Source: Hymenobacter metallicola
GTDB lineage: Bacteria > Bacteroidota > Bacteroidia > Cytophagales > Hymenobacteraceae
Direction of reading: 5' to 3'
Assembly (NCBI RefSeq): GCF_004745645.1
Contig: NZ_SRMB01000003.1
Location: forward strand, 124,001 to 188,000
Length of the DNA: 64,000 nucleotides
Shown: positions 8,353-17,526 of the stretch, one piece after another
Position numbering within the stretch: the stretch's first letter is position 1
Layout: every line of letters begins with the position of its first letter
The notes under the pieces: model-generated
Seen by the model: the letters and a program-made list of their open reading frames with translations, nothing else
The model's database searches: none
Told to the model about the DNA's origin: nothing
Program-made: the position numbers and the translations under genes

Positions 8353-10863
8353 TTAGCGAATCTGCTGACCAATGATGAAGTGGAAGTGGCCTTTGTCTTG
8401 AATAGCCTGGGTAGTGCTGTACCGCGGTACCGAATCGAAGCCGTAGCCGTAATCGAAGCCAAGCAAACCGAATGCCGACATAAATACCCGGGCGCCCACC
8501 CCTACCGAACGGTAGAGTTTATAAGGGTTGTAGTCGCGGTAGGTTTCAAAGGCATTGCCTGCTTCAGCGAAGCTCAGGATGTACACCGTAGCCGCCGGGT
8601 TCAGCGAAACCGGATAACGCATTTCCAGTACATATTTATTGTAGGCTACGCCCCCGCTGGAATTCGGATTTTGTACCGAGTTAGCACTGTTGGGGTCATC
8701 GTAACCGCGTAGGCCCACGTATTCGGTACCCACCAGGAAGTTGGAAGAACCGCCGTAGCCCAGGCCCGAACCGCCCAGCTTGAACCGCTCGAAAGGTCCG
8801 ATAGCGCGGCTTGAGTTGTAGGTGCCAATAAAACCGAAGTGAGCACGCGTATTCAGCACCAGTTTGCCCACGATGGGTGTAAACCACGAGGCGTCGAACA
8901 TCCACTTATGGAATTCAACCCATTCGTTTACGTTAGGGTGGGCCCCCTTAAAGATGGAGTACGGCGGCGTCAGGTTTACACTCAACGACAGCGACGAGCC
9001 ACGACGGGTAAAAGTCGGGTTGTCAATGCTATTGCGCGCCAGAGTCGTGTTGAAGGTAATGTTGTTCGCATTACCATTGTTGAAGCCCTGGAAGTAAGGA
9101 TAGTTCTTCAGCTTGTACTGGCTAATCGACAGCGAATTGCTCAGCGTGAAGTAGTCGTCGGGGACGCGCAGGCGGCGGCCCAAACCCACCGAAGCGCTGT
9201 TTACCTTAATCGATTGGTCGGAGTTGGCGTCGAGGCTGGTGCCTACGCGCTGAATGCTCTTGTTCAAGCTCACCGACAACGAGTTTGGCTTGCGCCCACC
9301 CAACCAAGGCTCTGTGAAGGAGAAGGAGTATGCTTGGTACTGCAAGCCGTTGGCCTGCACGTTCAGCGCCAGACGCTGACCATCACCGGCGGGAACGGGC
9401 GTCCAGTTGCGTAGGCTGCCGGCCTTGCGCAACGAGAAGTTGTTGAATACCAGCCCGACGGTACCGATAAAGCCGGCATAGCCACCCCAGCCCCCCGACA
9501 GCGTAATCTGGTCGGAAGGTTTCTCGACTACCGTGTAGTTGATATCAACTGTGCCTTCCGCGGGGTTGGGCACTGGGTTCAACCCGATTTTTTCCGGGTC
9601 GAAATAACCCAACGTCGCAATTTGCCGCTGGGAACGGATCAGCAATTCCCGGTTGAACTTGTCGCCGGGCAGGGTCTGCAGTTCACGCCGCAGTACATGG
9701 TCGCTGGTTTTGGTATTGCCCGCAATATTTATCTCCTTGATCCGAGCCTGCACGCCTTCGCTGATGCGCATCTCAATGTCGATGGAGTCGCCCTCTACTT
9801 TGGTTTCAACGGGCTCGATGCTGAAGAACAGGTAGCCGTCATTCATGTAGAGCGAGGTGATATCCTGCCCCGTTGGGTTGTAGTTCAGGCGCTTGTCAAG
9901 CGTTTCCTTGCTATAAGTACTACCTTCTTTGATGGCCAGCACCGAAGCCAGCATTTTATCATCGTAGAGGTAATTGCCGCTCCAGGTGATGTTGCGGAAG
10001 AAATACTTAGGACCTTCGTCTACTTTGATCCGCAGCGCCAAGCCCTCGTCATTCCGAATTAGGGTGTCCGATACGATAGTAGCGTCCCGGTAGCCCTGGG
10101 AGTTGTAGAATTCCAGCAGCTTCTGCTTGTCCTCTTCATACTCAGTCTTCTGGAACTTGCCCGAGGTCAAGAATTTGTAGGCCTTACGCTCCTTGGTCTT
10201 CTTCAACTTGCCCTTCAGCTTTTTGTCGCTGAAAGCCTCGTTTCCTTCAAAGGCAATATCCCGAATTCGGATTTTGTCGCCTTTGTCTACATTAATATTC
10301 AAGACCACGCTGTTTGACAAGCTCGAATCCGGCTTCTGCACAATCGTGACCTTGGTATCCAGGAAACCTTTGTTGGTATAGAATTTCCGAACCTGCGCTT
10401 TGGTGTTGTTCAGCAGCGCGTCGGTGACCACCTTACCACGGATCAGCTTGATCTTGTTCTTCAGATCATCTGCCTGCCCTTTGCTAATACCATTAAATTC
10501 GAACTGGGACAGCCGGGGGCGCTCCTTCAGGTTGAAATCAAGGTAAATTTTGGAGCCTTCGGTGCGGCTGATGGACACGCTGACGTCACCAAGAATACCT
10601 TGGTCCCAAAGGCGACGGATGGCTTTACCGATTTCTTCGCCAGGAACAGAGATAGGGTCCCCTATTTTCAGACCTGTTAGTCCAATAAGCGTATTAGTAT
10701 CCAGATAGGAAGCGCCGCTGACGGTGATGCCGCCCAGCTCGTAGCGCTTGGGCTCATCCGCGTTAGCCACCGGAGCCTGGGCCCACGCCTGAGGGGCAGA
10801 GGCTGCTCCGGCCAGGGCCAGCGCTGTTAGCAGCAGGTAAAATTTATTCTGAAAAGAAATCAT
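8353..10863 (-). CDS. bamA: Outer membrane protein assembly factor BamA
   Basis: An 836-residue Omp85 protein that folds beta-barrel proteins into the outer membrane. It has a signal peptide (to about residue 29), a run of POTRA domains over about 40-450 and a C-terminal barrel with the Omp85 motif VGLRGYDDPN. It begins nine bases after the uppS stop and is followed by the two Skp-like genes, so chaperones and assembly machine are made together. The last residues are IIGQQIR rather than the usual terminal aromatic of a barrel signal. Confidence 0.94.
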   Translation of the reverse strand: MISFQNKFYLLLTALALAGAASAPQAWAQAPVANADEPKRYELGGITVSGASYLDTNTLIGLTGLKIGDPISVPGEEIGKAIRRLWDQGILGDVSVSISRTEGSKIYLDFNLKERPRLSQFEFNGISKGQADDLKNKIKLIRGKVVTDALLNNTKAQVRKFYTNKGFLDTKVTIVQKPDSSLSNSVVLNINVDKGDKIRIRDIAFEGNEAFSDKKLKGKLKKTKERKAYKFLTSGKFQKTEYEEDKQKLLEFYNSQGYRDATIVSDTLIRNDEGLALRIKVDEGPKYFFRNITWSGNYLYDDKMLASVLAIKEGSTYSKETLDKRLNYNPTGQDITSLYMNDGYLFFSIEPVETKVEGDSIDIEMRISEGVQARIKEINIAGNTKTSDHVLRRELQTLPGDKFNRELLIRSQRQIATLGYFDPEKIGLNPVPNPAEGTVDINYTVVEKPSDQITLSGGWGGYAGFIGTVGLVFNNFSLRKAGSLRNWTPVPAGDGQRLALNVQANGLQYQAYSFSFTEPWLGGRKPNSLSVSLNKSIQRVGTSLDANSDQSIKVNSASVGLGRRLRVPDDYFTLSNSLSISQYKLKNYPYFQGFNNGNANNITFNTTLARNSIDNPTFTRRGSSLSLSVNLTPPYSIFKGAHPNVNEWVEFHKWMFDASWFTPIVGKLVLNTRAHFGFIGTYNSSRAIGPFERFKLGGSGLGYGGSSNFLVGTEYVGLRGYDDPNSANSVQNPNSSGGVAYNKYVLEMRYPVSLNPAATVYILSFAEAGNAFETYRDYNPYKLYRSVGVGARVFMSAFGLLGFDYGYGFDSVPRYSTTQAIQDKGHFHFIIGQQIR

Positions 10864-10872
10864 TCGAAAAAC

Positions 10873-11619
10873 TTACGAAACGGTTAGCTGCTCACTGGTT
10901 TTACCGAAGCGCCGCTCCCGGCGCTGGTAGGCTTGTATGGCGTCGTAGAGATGGTCGCGCCGAAAATCGGGCCACAACACATCCGTGATATAGAGTTCGG
11001 TATAGGCTAGTTGCCACAGCAAGAAATTGCTGATGCGCTGCTCTCCACTAGTACGAATCAGCAATTCTGGATCAGGCATCCCGGCGGTGGTCAGATAGCC
11101 GGCAATAGTTTGTTCGTTCACTGCTTCGTTCTGCACAACACCCGCCACCACATCAGCAGCTAAACGCTTAGCCGCTTGAGTTAGATCCCAACGCCCACTG
11201 TAACTTAAGGCAAGCACCAGCGTCATGCGGGTACCGGCTTTGGTCAGCTCCATGGCTTCGCGCAGTTCCCGCTGACAAGACTCCGGCAGGTTTTCAACCT
11301 GCCCAATGGCTTGCAAGCGAATACTGTTTTTCAGCAGCGTCGGGGTTTCCTGCCGAATCGTGTGCACCAGCAGCTGCATCAGGGCCATCACCTCGTGCTT
11401 GGGGCGCGCCCAGTTTTCGGTGGAAAACGCATACAGCGTCAGGTATTGCACGCCGAGCTCAGCGGCTCCTTCTACCGTATCCCGAACGGCGGTAATAGCA
11501 CTTTGGTGCCCAAAGATGCGGAGTCCGCCTTTCTGTTTGGCCCAACGGCCATTGCCATCCATAATGACAGCAATATGGGCTGGTATATTCTGGGTGTCTA
11601 GTTCGGACCGGGCGGCCAT
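10873..11619 (-). CDS. uppS: Isoprenyl transferase (undecaprenyl diphosphate synthase)
   Basis: A 248-residue cis-prenyltransferase that adds isopentenyl units to farnesyl diphosphate to make the C55 carrier lipid for peptidoglycan and O-antigen. The signature IAVIMDGNGRWAKQKG is present with catalytic Asp21, as are YLTLYAFSTENWARP and the C-terminal LLIRTSGEQRISNFLLWQ segment. The length is normal. It lies between a PorG-like gene and bamA, separated from bamA by nine bases, so lipid-carrier supply and outer-membrane assembly are probably co-expressed. Confidence 0.95.
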   Translation of the reverse strand: MAARSELDTQNIPAHIAVIMDGNGRWAKQKGGLRIFGHQSAITAVRDTVEGAAELGVQYLTLYAFSTENWARPKHEVMALMQLLVHTIRQETPTLLKNSIRLQAIGQVENLPESCQRELREAMELTKAGTRMTLVLALSYSGRWDLTQAAKRLAADVVAGVVQNEAVNEQTIAGYLTTAGMPDPELLIRTSGEQRISNFLLWQLAYTELYITDVLWPDFRRDHLYDAIQAYQRRERRFGKTSEQLTVS

Positions 11620-11688
11620 TAGTACTTTTTGCGTAAAGAGGCTGCAAGTTACGCAAATGGTTGCATTAAGTCCGGTCTTGTCTGAGTT

Positions 11689-12438
11689 CTAGCGCAACAG
11701 CTTCGGATTGGCCTTATACGAGTCGGGGCACTTGATCTTATAAAACGTGTAGGATACACTTAAACCATTATAGAAGTACCAGTCCTGGTCGTGGGTATTA
11801 ACCAGCAACGGATTTTGGGTTCCCAAGTGGTCGAGCTCATCGGTAAAGGCTTTGCGGGCTCCAGCCTCCAGGCCCAGATTCCAGCGTGGCGACAGGGCCA
11901 GCTTGAAACCAATACCAGCCGGAATAGCTATTCCCAGGGTACTCCCCTCCTCTTTCAGCTGCTCGATATTGGCATTGCTGACGGTGCGGGTGCGGGCCAG
12001 AAAGCCGGCTACCCCTACAAACACGTAGGGTGTGAAGTGGACTTTCTCTTTGCGGTTACGGTAGTCGAAGAAATTATACTCGATAGCAGCGGCAGCCTCC
12101 AGGATATTGCCCTTAGTATTGGTTTGCCGATACGCGGGCAAGGGGGCCGTATTGCCGTTTACTCCTTTCACATTGGCATCATCGGCTCGTACTAGGCCCC
12201 ACAACAGGCTTCCCCGCAACGTTACGGGCACAGACACATCCTTGCGGTAGAAGACAGTGGCCGCCGGCCGGTTGTTGCGAAACTGGTACGAAGGGGCCAA
12301 TTCGCCTTTATAAACCATACCACCAACTCCGATACCCAGCTCGCTGGTGTTTTGAGCAGTAGCGGACAGAGCAAAAAAAACACTCCCTGCTTGCACGAGG
12401 CAAACAAGGAGTGTTCTCAAGGGATTCGAATGCGTCAT
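11689..12438 (-). CDS. PorG-like (DUF6089) outer membrane beta-barrel protein, copy 2
   Basis: A 249-residue protein with a signal peptide ending near SATAQ and a sequence that looks like an eight-strand small barrel: alternating strands, ELGIGVGGMVYKGELAPSY near the N-terminus, FTPYVFVGVAGFLARTR in the middle and NGLSVSYTFYKIKCP at the end. In Porphyromonas the DUF6089 protein PorG belongs to the type IX secretion machine, and the porG-uppS-bamA-skp order is conserved in the phylum. It is a divergent tandem copy of the next upstream gene, 39 bases away. Function is inferred from family and position. Confidence 0.8.
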   Translation of the reverse strand: MTHSNPLRTLLVCLVQAGSVFFALSATAQNTSELGIGVGGMVYKGELAPSYQFRNNRPAATVFYRKDVSVPVTLRGSLLWGLVRADDANVKGVNGNTAPLPAYRQTNTKGNILEAAAAIEYNFFDYRNRKEKVHFTPYVFVGVAGFLARTRTVSNANIEQLKEEGSTLGIAIPAGIGFKLALSPRWNLGLEAGARKAFTDELDHLGTQNPLLVNTHDQDWYFYNGLSVSYTFYKIKCPDSYKANPKLLR

Positions 12439-12477
12439 TAGACTGGCTGTAAGTGAACGGACAGCCAGGATAAGTGG

Positions 12478-13377
12478 CTATCGGAATTTGGGGCTTTTAA
12501 CGCGAGGAGCGAGAATGTAGTTTACATTGACACCCGTAACGATGTACCAGTCTTTTTCATTGCCCTTACCGCGCATCTCGCCGGGGACGTTGAAGTTGTT
12601 GAAGGTACCATCATCCGTACGGGTAATACCACGGCCAAAGTACTTAGCAGCGTCGCCGCCCAGCTTGGAATCTTCTACGTAGGTACCGCTCACATCGTCC
12701 AGATAATCGCTGAACGTCTTGCGCCAGCCGATTTCGAGGCCAATATCAAAGCTTTTGTTGATTTTGTAGCGAACACCACCACCGAAAGGCAGCGAGAAGT
12801 TCCACAGGCTGTAGTCTACGCCTTCTGTGCGCAGGGGCTGCAGGTCTACGTAATCACCGCTCGACAGGCTGGCAGGAATGGTACCGCCACGCACCAACCC
12901 TTTGGGGTTGTGGTGGAATACGCCGATACCGGCGAATACGTAGGGTACGAAATCCGGGCGCTTGATGTAGTTGTTGCGGTTCGCAATCAGGTCGAACACA
13001 CCCACTGCCGAAGCTTCGAAGATGTCGTTGCGGAAGTTCATGTTCCGGTGGTAGCGGAAACGAGCATCAGCATCGTTCTTGTCAGCGGCTTTCTCATCGT
13101 CACCCGTAATACGGCCATAGGCCAGAGCAGCCCGAACCGAGATACGGGGCGCGAAGCGGTGGGTGAAGTTGAAGCCAATGTTGGGGCGGGTTGCCGCAAA
13201 ACGCAGGCTGGGAATGCTAGCCTTGGGAACAACGTCACCAAAGTAGTTCATGGCGTTCAGGCTCACGCCGACGGAATTGTACTGCTTCCGCTTACTAAAC
13301 TGTTGCGCACTCGCCTCCGTGGCGACCAGCGAAATCACTAGCAGCAGAGCCAAGATGTGGGTGAAGAATTGCTTCAT
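12478..13377 (-). CDS. PorG-like (DUF6089) outer membrane beta-barrel protein, copy 1
   Basis: A 299-residue protein with a signal peptide ending about residue 25 (EASAQQ). The body has the same plan as the downstream copy: YNSVGVSLNAMNYFGDVVP at the start, FVPYVFAGIGVFHHNPKG in the middle, DIGLEIGWRKTFSDYLDDV and a closing strand WYIVTGVNVNYILAP. It is about 50 residues longer than copy 2. The best guess is a PorG-type component of the type IX secretion system. A -7 promoter element (13450-13457) lies 73 bases upstream, so the porG-porG-uppS-bamA-skp-skp set may start here. Confidence 0.8.
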   Translation of the reverse strand: MKQFFTHILALLLVISLVATEASAQQFSKRKQYNSVGVSLNAMNYFGDVVPKASIPSLRFAATRPNIGFNFTHRFAPRISVRAALAYGRITGDDEKAADKNDADARFRYHRNMNFRNDIFEASAVGVFDLIANRNNYIKRPDFVPYVFAGIGVFHHNPKGLVRGGTIPASLSSGDYVDLQPLRTEGVDYSLWNFSLPFGGGVRYKINKSFDIGLEIGWRKTFSDYLDDVSGTYVEDSKLGGDAAKYFGRGITRTDDGTFNNFNVPGEMRGKGNEKDWYIVTGVNVNYILAPRVKSPKFR

Positions 13378-13449
13378 ATTGAGCGAGATTAAGGATATGC
13401 GAAGGTCAGTGAGTCGTTAAATCCGTATGGACACGAGTTCAGTTAGTGA

Positions 13450-13457
13450 CAAAAGTA
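13450..13457 (-). promoter_or_regulatory. Possible -7 element upstream of porG-like gene
   Basis: On the minus strand this reads TACTTTTG, matching the Bacteroidota -7 consensus TAnnTTTG. No good -33 TTG lies at the right distance, so the call is tentative. Confidence 0.35.
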
Positions 13458-13504
13458 GAAGTTGCCGGGAACTTAAAAAAGAAATACAAGAAAAAGTCAA
13501 TGTA

Positions 13505-14398
13505 TTAGAGCAAGATACCGGCCGGATTACGCTTGTCAAGCCCCCAATTCAACTTACTGCGTAACGTGGTCAGAAAGTTAACATGGTTGAGCTTTACTAG
13601 ACGCACCGCAAAGTTCTCGCGGCGAACGGCAATCTGAATACCTGCATCGACGGCTACCGAGCGAGAATCGAGCGAAAGCAGAAAGTTGTTGCTTCGGCCT
13701 TCAATCTCGAAGGAAATCACGCTGCGGTCGGAGACGATAAGCGGGCGAACATTCAGATTGTGCGGACATACGGGAGCAATGATGAAATTGTTGGTTTGTG
13801 GCAACATTACTGGTCCGCCACAGCTCAAGGAGTACCCCGTCGAGCCGGTAGGGGTTGCCACGATCAGGCCGTCGGCCCAGTACGAGTTCAAGTACTCGCC
13901 GTCGATATACGTGTGCACGACAATCATGGAGGACGTGTCGCGCTTTAAGATTGAAAACTCGTTGAGTCCGAAGTTGATACCATCGAAAACCTCCGGATCA
14001 GTATCAACTCGAATCAGGCTGCGCTCTTCCAGCACAAAGTGCCCTTTGAACAGTGCGTCGATGGCCTGCGCAATCCGCTCGACGGTGATGGTGGCCAGAA
14101 AACCCAGGCGGCCCGTATTGATTCCCAGAATCGGAATTTGCAGGGCGCCGACGTAGGTAACGGTGTCCAGCAGCGTGCCGTCGCCACCGATACTGAAGAC
14201 AAACTGCACATCGCGCAGGGAGTCGCCGCGGCGAAACGTACCGATGCCTTCGGGCAGATTCAGCCGGTTGTCGAGGTAGGTACGGAACGATTCGACAATA
14301 ATGACTTCGGTACGACGAGCCACGAGGTCGTCGAGCAAAGCCTGCAGAAAGGGCACCGTACTTTCGTCAAAAGGTTTGCCGAGGATAGCAATTTTCAT
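13505..14398 (-). CDS. nadK: NAD kinase
   Basis: A 297-residue enzyme that phosphorylates NAD to NADP with ATP. The GGDGT motif is at residues 71-75 with catalytic Asp73. The second conserved block, PTGSTGYSLSCGGPV, follows in the substrate-binding domain, and NEFSILKRD is also typical. The length is normal. It lies 34 bases after the stop of the BamA-like gene and 127 bases before the PorG-like pair. The nadK-porG neighbourhood is conserved in Bacteroidota without a known functional reason. Confidence 0.95.
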   Translation of the reverse strand: MKIAILGKPFDESTVPFLQALLDDLVARRTEVIIVESFRTYLDNRLNLPEGIGTFRRGDSLRDVQFVFSIGGDGTLLDTVTYVGALQIPILGINTGRLGFLATITVERIAQAIDALFKGHFVLEERSLIRVDTDPEVFDGINFGLNEFSILKRDTSSMIVVHTYIDGEYLNSYWADGLIVATPTGSTGYSLSCGGPVMLPQTNNFIIAPVCPHNLNVRPLIVSDRSVISFEIEGRSNNFLLSLDSRSVAVDAGIQIAVRRENFAVRLVKLNHVNFLTTLRSKLNWGLDKRNPAGILL

Positions 14399-14432
14399 AA
14401 CAGAAGCATAACCAGCCTAGCGTCAGACCGGA

Positions 14433-15893
14433 TCAGATGGGGAATTCAGTACGCAGAAAAAACCCGCCCTGCCCTACGGCATTGCGGGTGTATTCCAGGG
14501 TGATGACCCGGTCGTAATACGTGACCAGGTGCAAACCGATACCGGCCGCTGCCTGCAAGCGGTTAGGCAGGCTGTTGCCATACGCAGAATTGCGCCCGGC
14601 AACATAACCGGCATCGGTAAAGGTATTTAAATACAGAATCAGCGGAATACTGTTGACCTTGGGATTATGAATGCCGCGTAGCTTGAGGCGGCCCGCATCG
14701 AGGAGCCGATACGAGACGCCTTGCTGAAAAAGCCCGTAATGACGGCCATCGACGACGTACTGGTCGTAGCCGCGCACCAGCTCGGTGTAGCCCAGAGCCC
14801 GGTTGTCGGCGTAGGCTATGCGGCGCCCTACCCGAACCTGCCCGAGCAGGGTGGCGCTGTAGTAAAAGTTGTGACCCAGGGCCATATACTTCGCTATTTG
14901 CGCCTGCAGAGTGGTAATCGGTGGAGCCGAGCAGGTGAAAATGCGCTGGACGGCACTAGCCCGCAGATAGTGTCCGGTCAGGGGATAGGCGAAGGTGTTG
15001 CGGTGGTTGAAAACCGTTGTCAGGGCAATATCGACGTACTCGCGGCGAGTGGCACCCAGGAAATAATCCGGATTGCGCCGCACGACAGAATCCGACACAG
15101 CTTCGCGGTGGTAGGAAATATCCAGCAACGTGCGCCGCTGCACGGTGTAGCGCCAACGCAGACCGGCCGTCAGGTACTGCCGCTGAATGGGGAAACCTAC
15201 CTCGTCGCGAAAGTTGGCGAGCCGGTCGTTCACCGTGGCGTAATCGAGGGAATGGCTGCGGTAGTAAGAGGCGCCCACGCCAAAACCCAGGCGCCGCAGC
15301 TTGCCGTAGCCGGGCGTATCGTAGAAGAGTTCATACTTGCGGTTGAAGCCCAGCTGCAAGTTGCCCCGGATTTCCTCGTTACGCCCCCGAAAGTTTTTAC
15401 GCTCCAGGTGCAGGCCATAATCGACGCGGCGCCACCTGTCGGGCCGATCGAGCCAGGAACGGAAGTTACGGTCGGCCAGGGAAAGGATGGGAATAGGAAA
15501 CGTGTACCAGCGTTCCTGCACGCTAAACAGCACTGTTATTTCCCCGTTGCGGCACACGGCCTGGGCCAGCACCCCATGAAACAACTGCAGATTGAACATC
15601 CGTAGCCGGTTGGTTTCCAGGCGCCGGGTCAACTTGGCGGCCGTAATCGTGTCGCCCTCCCGAAAGTCCAGCTCGGCCCGCAGGATGCGTTCCTTAGTAA
15701 CTTCGTTGCCGACAAACAGAATGGTAGCGACCCGCAGCACGGAATAACCCGGACACTGCACTTGCAGCAGGCTATCGAGCGGGGCACGACGAACAGAATC
15801 GGGGGGTGGAGTAGCGGCAGATGCAGGAGCGGCGGGCAGCCAGCCTAGCAGAACAACTAGCAGGTAGGCAAGCACACGTACGGGGGTTTGCAA
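14433..15893 (-). CDS. Small BamA-like (Omp85/surface antigen) protein with one POTRA
   Basis: A 486-residue protein: signal peptide, a single POTRA-like segment at about 55-130 (VATILFVGNEVTKERILRAE, then LFSVQERWYTFP), and an Omp85-type barrel containing the VRGYDQYVVDG motif and a hydrophobic end (GGFFLRTEFPI). BamA proper has several POTRA domains, so this is a separate, reduced member, perhaps a specialised insertase or translocator. No ATG start is available: TTG at 15893 and GTG at 15875 both give a plausible signal peptide. It sits between the CBS-domain gene and nadK. Confidence 0.82.
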   Translation of the reverse strand: MQTPVRVLAYLLVVLLGWLPAAPASAATPPPDSVRRAPLDSLLQVQCPGYSVLRVATILFVGNEVTKERILRAELDFREGDTITAAKLTRRLETNRLRMFNLQLFHGVLAQAVCRNGEITVLFSVQERWYTFPIPILSLADRNFRSWLDRPDRWRRVDYGLHLERKNFRGRNEEIRGNLQLGFNRKYELFYDTPGYGKLRRLGFGVGASYYRSHSLDYATVNDRLANFRDEVGFPIQRQYLTAGLRWRYTVQRRTLLDISYHREAVSDSVVRRNPDYFLGATRREYVDIALTTVFNHRNTFAYPLTGHYLRASAVQRIFTCSAPPITTLQAQIAKYMALGHNFYYSATLLGQVRVGRRIAYADNRALGYTELVRGYDQYVVDGRHYGLFQQGVSYRLLDAGRLKLRGIHNPKVNSIPLILYLNTFTDAGYVAGRNSAYGNSLPNRLQAAAGIGLHLVTYYDRVITLEYTRNAVGQGGFFLRTEFPI

Positions 15894-15987
15894 ACGGTGC
15901 TCTTAAGATTGACTGCTTGGCTCACCATGGGGCTTTTTGCCTGAATCCAGCATTGTGCAAAGCTCACCATTCGGCGCGTATCAATGC

Positions 15988-16665
15988 TTAAAGACTCAGG
16001 TACTTGAGCAAACCGTCGAAACGCTCCTGCTCATTCTCCCCCACCTCGCCGGCTCCGCTGAACTGAGCCGTAATAACGTAGCCAAACCGCTCGAGCGTAG
16101 CTGTTATGCGGGCCATGTTCGGGGTGTTCAGCTTGAGCGTAAGCCGGATTTTGTACGGGTCGTGCTCGTCCTGGGCGACGTGGGCACTGAGAATTTTGGC
16201 GTTGTTCTCTTCTACGTAACGGCTGATTTGCGTCAGCGAATAGTCCCGCTCGTCCATCGACAAAACCAGAATCCCCCCCTGACCGGCGGCTATGGGCAGT
16301 TGGCCGAAAGCAGCCAGCGTATCGCCTACCGTCACAACGCCCAGGTACTCGTGTTGATCGTCGAGCACGGGCACGAGCTGTATCTTGTTTTGAATGGCCA
16401 ACTCCATGATACTGTAAAAATGCTGGTCGCGCTGCACGTGTACCTCGGCGAAGCCAAAAGGCACGTTGGTCAGGGGTTCATCGGGGTGGTCGTAGTCGAG
16501 CAGGTCAGCTTCGGTAATCAGGCCCCGGTAGAGGCGGTTGTCGAGCACGGGCAGCTGGCCAACGTGGAATTCTTCCAGCCATTTGGCTGCTTTCCCGGCT
16601 GAATCCGACACCTTCAGGGGCGGAATCATTTGGTTGAGCAAGTCTTCAGCAATCATCGAATGCAT
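15988..16665 (-). CDS. CBS-domain protein with C-terminal ACT-like domain
   Basis: A 225-residue cytoplasmic protein. Two CBS motifs cover about 1-60 (EFHVGQLPVLDNRLYRGLIT) and 70-130 (KIQLVPVLDDQHEYLGVVT); the region 145-220 (GILVLSMDERDYSLTQISR) resembles an ACT fold. CBS pairs bind adenosine nucleotides and ACT domains bind small ligands, so it is probably a ligand-sensing regulator. There is no enzymatic domain. Its place at the head of the nadK/uppS/bamA cluster is typical of the phylum. ATG at 16656 is an alternative start. Confidence 0.85.
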   Translation of the reverse strand: MHSMIAEDLLNQMIPPLKVSDSAGKAAKWLEEFHVGQLPVLDNRLYRGLITEADLLDYDHPDEPLTNVPFGFAEVHVQRDQHFYSIMELAIQNKIQLVPVLDDQHEYLGVVTVGDTLAAFGQLPIAAGQGGILVLSMDERDYSLTQISRYVEENNAKILSAHVAQDEHDPYKIRLTLKLNTPNMARITATLERFGYVITAQFSGAGEVGENEQERFDGLLKYLSL

Positions 16666-16746
16666 GGGCGGAAAGAACTGAATGCCAGAATTAAACTAGG
16701 GAGTCGGGCCACCAATAAGCAGGCAGCGGGGTAATTTGTTTGGACG

Positions 16747-17526
16747 CTACGTCAGGACGGGCTCTAAAGCAGTACGACGCAGGAATTGCCGGAGCAACAA
16801 GTTGAAATCCTGCGGCCGTTCCATCATAGGAACATGGCAGCAGTGGTCAAGAAAGTGCAATTCAGAATTGGGTAGCAGCCGGTGAAACTCGTGGGCCACA
16901 ACCGGCGGCGTAATCGTGTCGTTGAGGCCCCAAACCAGCAGCGTGGGCGCCGTAATCTTAGTCAGGTCCTTGCCCAGGTTGTGACGCTGGGCCGAGCGGG
17001 CAATGTTGATAATGCGTAGCACCTTGGTATTGGAGTTGGTGACGTTGAACACCTCATCTACCAACTCTTTGGTGGCAATGCTAGGATCGTAAAAGGTGTA
17101 GGCTACCCGCTCCTGCACGAAGGCATAGTTGCCCCGCTTGGGGAAAGAGCCACCCATGGAATCCTCAAACAGACCACTGCTGCCGGTGAGCACCAGGCGC
17201 TGCACCATTCTGGGGTTGCGCAGGGCATACACCAGGGCCACATGGCCGCCGAGCGAGTTGCCCAGCACCGTCAGGGGCTGGTCGAGGTGCAGCCGGCGCA
17301 GAAAGTCTTCCACGTAGCTTACCAAGCCAGGCACTCCGGCCTGGGTCAGGGGCATGTCGTAGATAGGCAGCAGCGGAATAATAACCCGGTAGTCGGTGCT
17401 GAATTCTGCTACTACGTCCTGCCAGTTGCTGAGGGCGCCAAACAGGCCGTGCAGAAGCAGCAACACCTCACCGGAGCCTTCTTCTACATACTGAAAACCG
17501 TGTTGTTCCTTAATCTGCAAGTCCAT
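16747..17526 (-). CDS. Alpha/beta hydrolase
   Basis: A 259-residue alpha/beta-hydrolase-fold enzyme. The oxyanion region is LLLHGLFGALSNW, the nucleophile elbow is LGNSLGGHVALVYAL, an acid lies in LVWGLNDTITPP, and the histidine in DHCCHVPMMERP, so a full catalytic triad is present. The substrate is unknown; the family includes esterases and C-C bond hydrolases. The ATG at 17526 is preferred over a TTG at 17544. The start overlaps the trpG/pabA end by 17 bases, so the two genes are probably translated together. Confidence 0.85.
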   Translation of the reverse strand: MDLQIKEQHGFQYVEEGSGEVLLLLHGLFGALSNWQDVVAEFSTDYRVIIPLLPIYDMPLTQAGVPGLVSYVEDFLRRLHLDQPLTVLGNSLGGHVALVYALRNPRMVQRLVLTGSSGLFEDSMGGSFPKRGNYAFVQERVAYTFYDPSIATKELVDEVFNVTNSNTKVLRIINIARSAQRHNLGKDLTKITAPTLLVWGLNDTITPPVVAHEFHRLLPNSELHFLDHCCHVPMMERPQDFNLLLRQFLRRTALEPVLT

